42,992 bases of DNA from positions 1-42,992 of the forward strand of contig CAIQOJ010000115.1 of assembly GCA_903873395.1 (NCBI GenBank), read 5' to 3'. Of the stretch, positions 42,501 to 42,992 are shown piece by piece (within the stretch, counting starts at the first letter, position 1; every line of letters starts with the position of its first letter). The position numbers and the translations under genes were made by a program. A model generated the notes under the pieces. The model did no database searches, was not told the origin of the DNA, and worked only from the letters and a program-made list of their open reading frames with translations. The DNA is from an uncultured Acidimicrobiaceae bacterium (lineage in GTDB: Bacteria > Actinomycetota > Acidimicrobiia > Acidimicrobiales > RAAP-2).

Positions 42501-42549
42501 AGGTACAGGGTGAGCAGACCCAACCTGAGCCCATAGGAGGCCGCACTAC

Positions 42550-42992
42550 ATGCGTGAGCACGACCAAGCAGCCCTGGACTCGTTCCTCGACAGCCCGGCC
42601 GGCCGTCCCCTTCTGGGCATCGTCTACGGCCGCCGTCGGATCGGCAAGTCGACCATGCTTGTCAAACAGGCCGAGGATCGAGGTGGGTTCTACTTCGAGG
42701 CCATCCGAGTGGAGACACCCGTCCAGCTCGAACGTCTGGGCGCAGCACTCGGCGCCCATCTCGGAGTGGGGCGGCTGGCCCTGGACAGTTGGGAAGAGGC
42801 ATTCGCCGCCCTGCTCCATCTCGGGGATAGGGGCCAGGTCCCGGTAGTCCTGGATGAGTTCGGCCACGTGATCGCGGCGGACGCCTCCGTCGAGTCGGCC
42901 CTCACGACAGCGCTCGGCCCGGCGGCGCTGCGGCGGTCGACCAGCAAGGCACGGCTGGTTCTGTGCGGATCTGCGATCGCCTTGATGCGGGC
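42550..42992 (+). CDS. AAA-type ATPase (archaeal ATPase family), cut by right edge
   Basis: 147 residues visible, open at base 42992. Start ATG at 42550, AGGAGG at 42535-42540 with 9-nt spacing. The P-loop is VYGRRRIGKST (about 26-36), the GRRRxGK[ST] form of the ATPase_2 family that is often found with a C-terminal DUF234 and winged-helix domain. Walker B is VPVVLDEFGHVI. The next segment SKARLVLCGSAIALMR matches the sensor-1 strand. These proteins are common in archaea and actinobacteria and are often mobile; role unclear. The triple repeat upstream suggests it regulates its own expression. Confidence 0.88.
   Translation, partial: MREHDQAALDSFLDSPAGRPLLGIVYGRRRIGKSTMLVKQAEDRGGFYFEAIRVETPVQLERLGAALGAHLGVGRLALDSWEEAFAALLHLGDRGQVPVVLDEFGHVIAADASVESALTTALGPAALRRSTSKARLVLCGSAIALMR

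Larger units (their letters stand above)
41791..42549. other. Repeat-rich 759-bp spacer without a gene
   Basis: No gene is seen on either strand: the short open frames have Arg/Cys/His-rich translations and no ribosome binding site. It holds two independent tandem arrays (41971-42026 and 42102-42144), a hairpin at 42194-42216, and an operator-like cluster at 42456-42500 leading to the ATPase start at 42550. The unusual amount of repetition and the AT-rich stretch at 42450-42505 suggest a regulatory or recently acquired boundary. Confidence 0.5.

Overview
The window is about 43 kb of high-GC DNA from an actinobacterium, most likely an aquatic or soil member of the Acidimicrobiia. That placement is an inference. 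It rests on an F420-type LLM oxidoreductase, many CoA- and SDR-type catabolic genes, a heliorhodopsin, MmpS-like and DUF4436-like envelope proteins, frequent GTG/TTG starts and Shine-Dalgarno sequences of the AGGAGG type. No rRNA, tRNA, CRISPR array, transposase or prophage gene was seen, so this looks like ordinary chromosome. Genes are on both strands in small operons of two or three.

Layout. 1-1870 (minus): a secreted four-cysteine protein followed by an Ig-repeat surface protein that runs off the left edge. 2180-5159: a protein with a PemK/MazF-like C-terminus, a small orphan protein and an F420-dependent oxidoreductase that meet at a strong hairpin. 5273-6308: a secreted protein of three DUF5666-like repeats, ending in a strong UUCG-loop hairpin. 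6434-9172 (minus): pdxH, an acyl-CoA dehydrogenase and a TesB-like thioesterase, with a class V aminotransferase diverging at 9215. 11105-13531 (plus): an SDR, a DapB-like dehydrogenase and a SnoaL-like protein. A second SDR and an alpha/beta hydrolase diverge around 14.3-14.5 kb.

15464-16240 is a heliorhodopsin with its retinal lysine, counterion glutamate and both characteristic histidines, preceded by two abutting palindromes. After it come a serine beta-lactamase-like esterase, a ThrE-type exporter, a cupin, the sbcD-sbcC repair nuclease (sbcC carries an acidic repeat insert), an HNH-like lipoprotein, a TetR-type regulator preceded by a DosR-like palindrome, and a 54-residue zinc-ribbon protein not captured by ordinary ORF length limits. 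26.6-33.9 kb holds an MmpS-like membrane protein with KAP repeats, a zinc alcohol dehydrogenase, and an amidohydrolase / CoA-transferase / SnoaL operon under a perfect TetR-type palindrome, facing a thioesterase / lipocalin-like pair. 34.1-41.8 kb holds a DUF4436-like protein, a secreted CocE-type hydrolase, UDP-sulfoquinovose synthase (sqdB), a membrane-anchored glycosidase and RNase D. The right end is a 759-bp spacer rich in repeats, leading into an AAA ATPase cut by the window edge.

Much of the gene content fits degradation of lipid-like or isoprenoid-like substrates through CoA thioesters. The most unusual features are the many unrelated short tandem duplications in the spacers (about nine), the repeat-operator cluster before the edge ATPase, the zinc-ribbon ORF with coding-like sequence in frame after its TGA, and the heliorhodopsin promoter palindromes. 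No convincing new multi-gene defence or biosynthetic system is visible.
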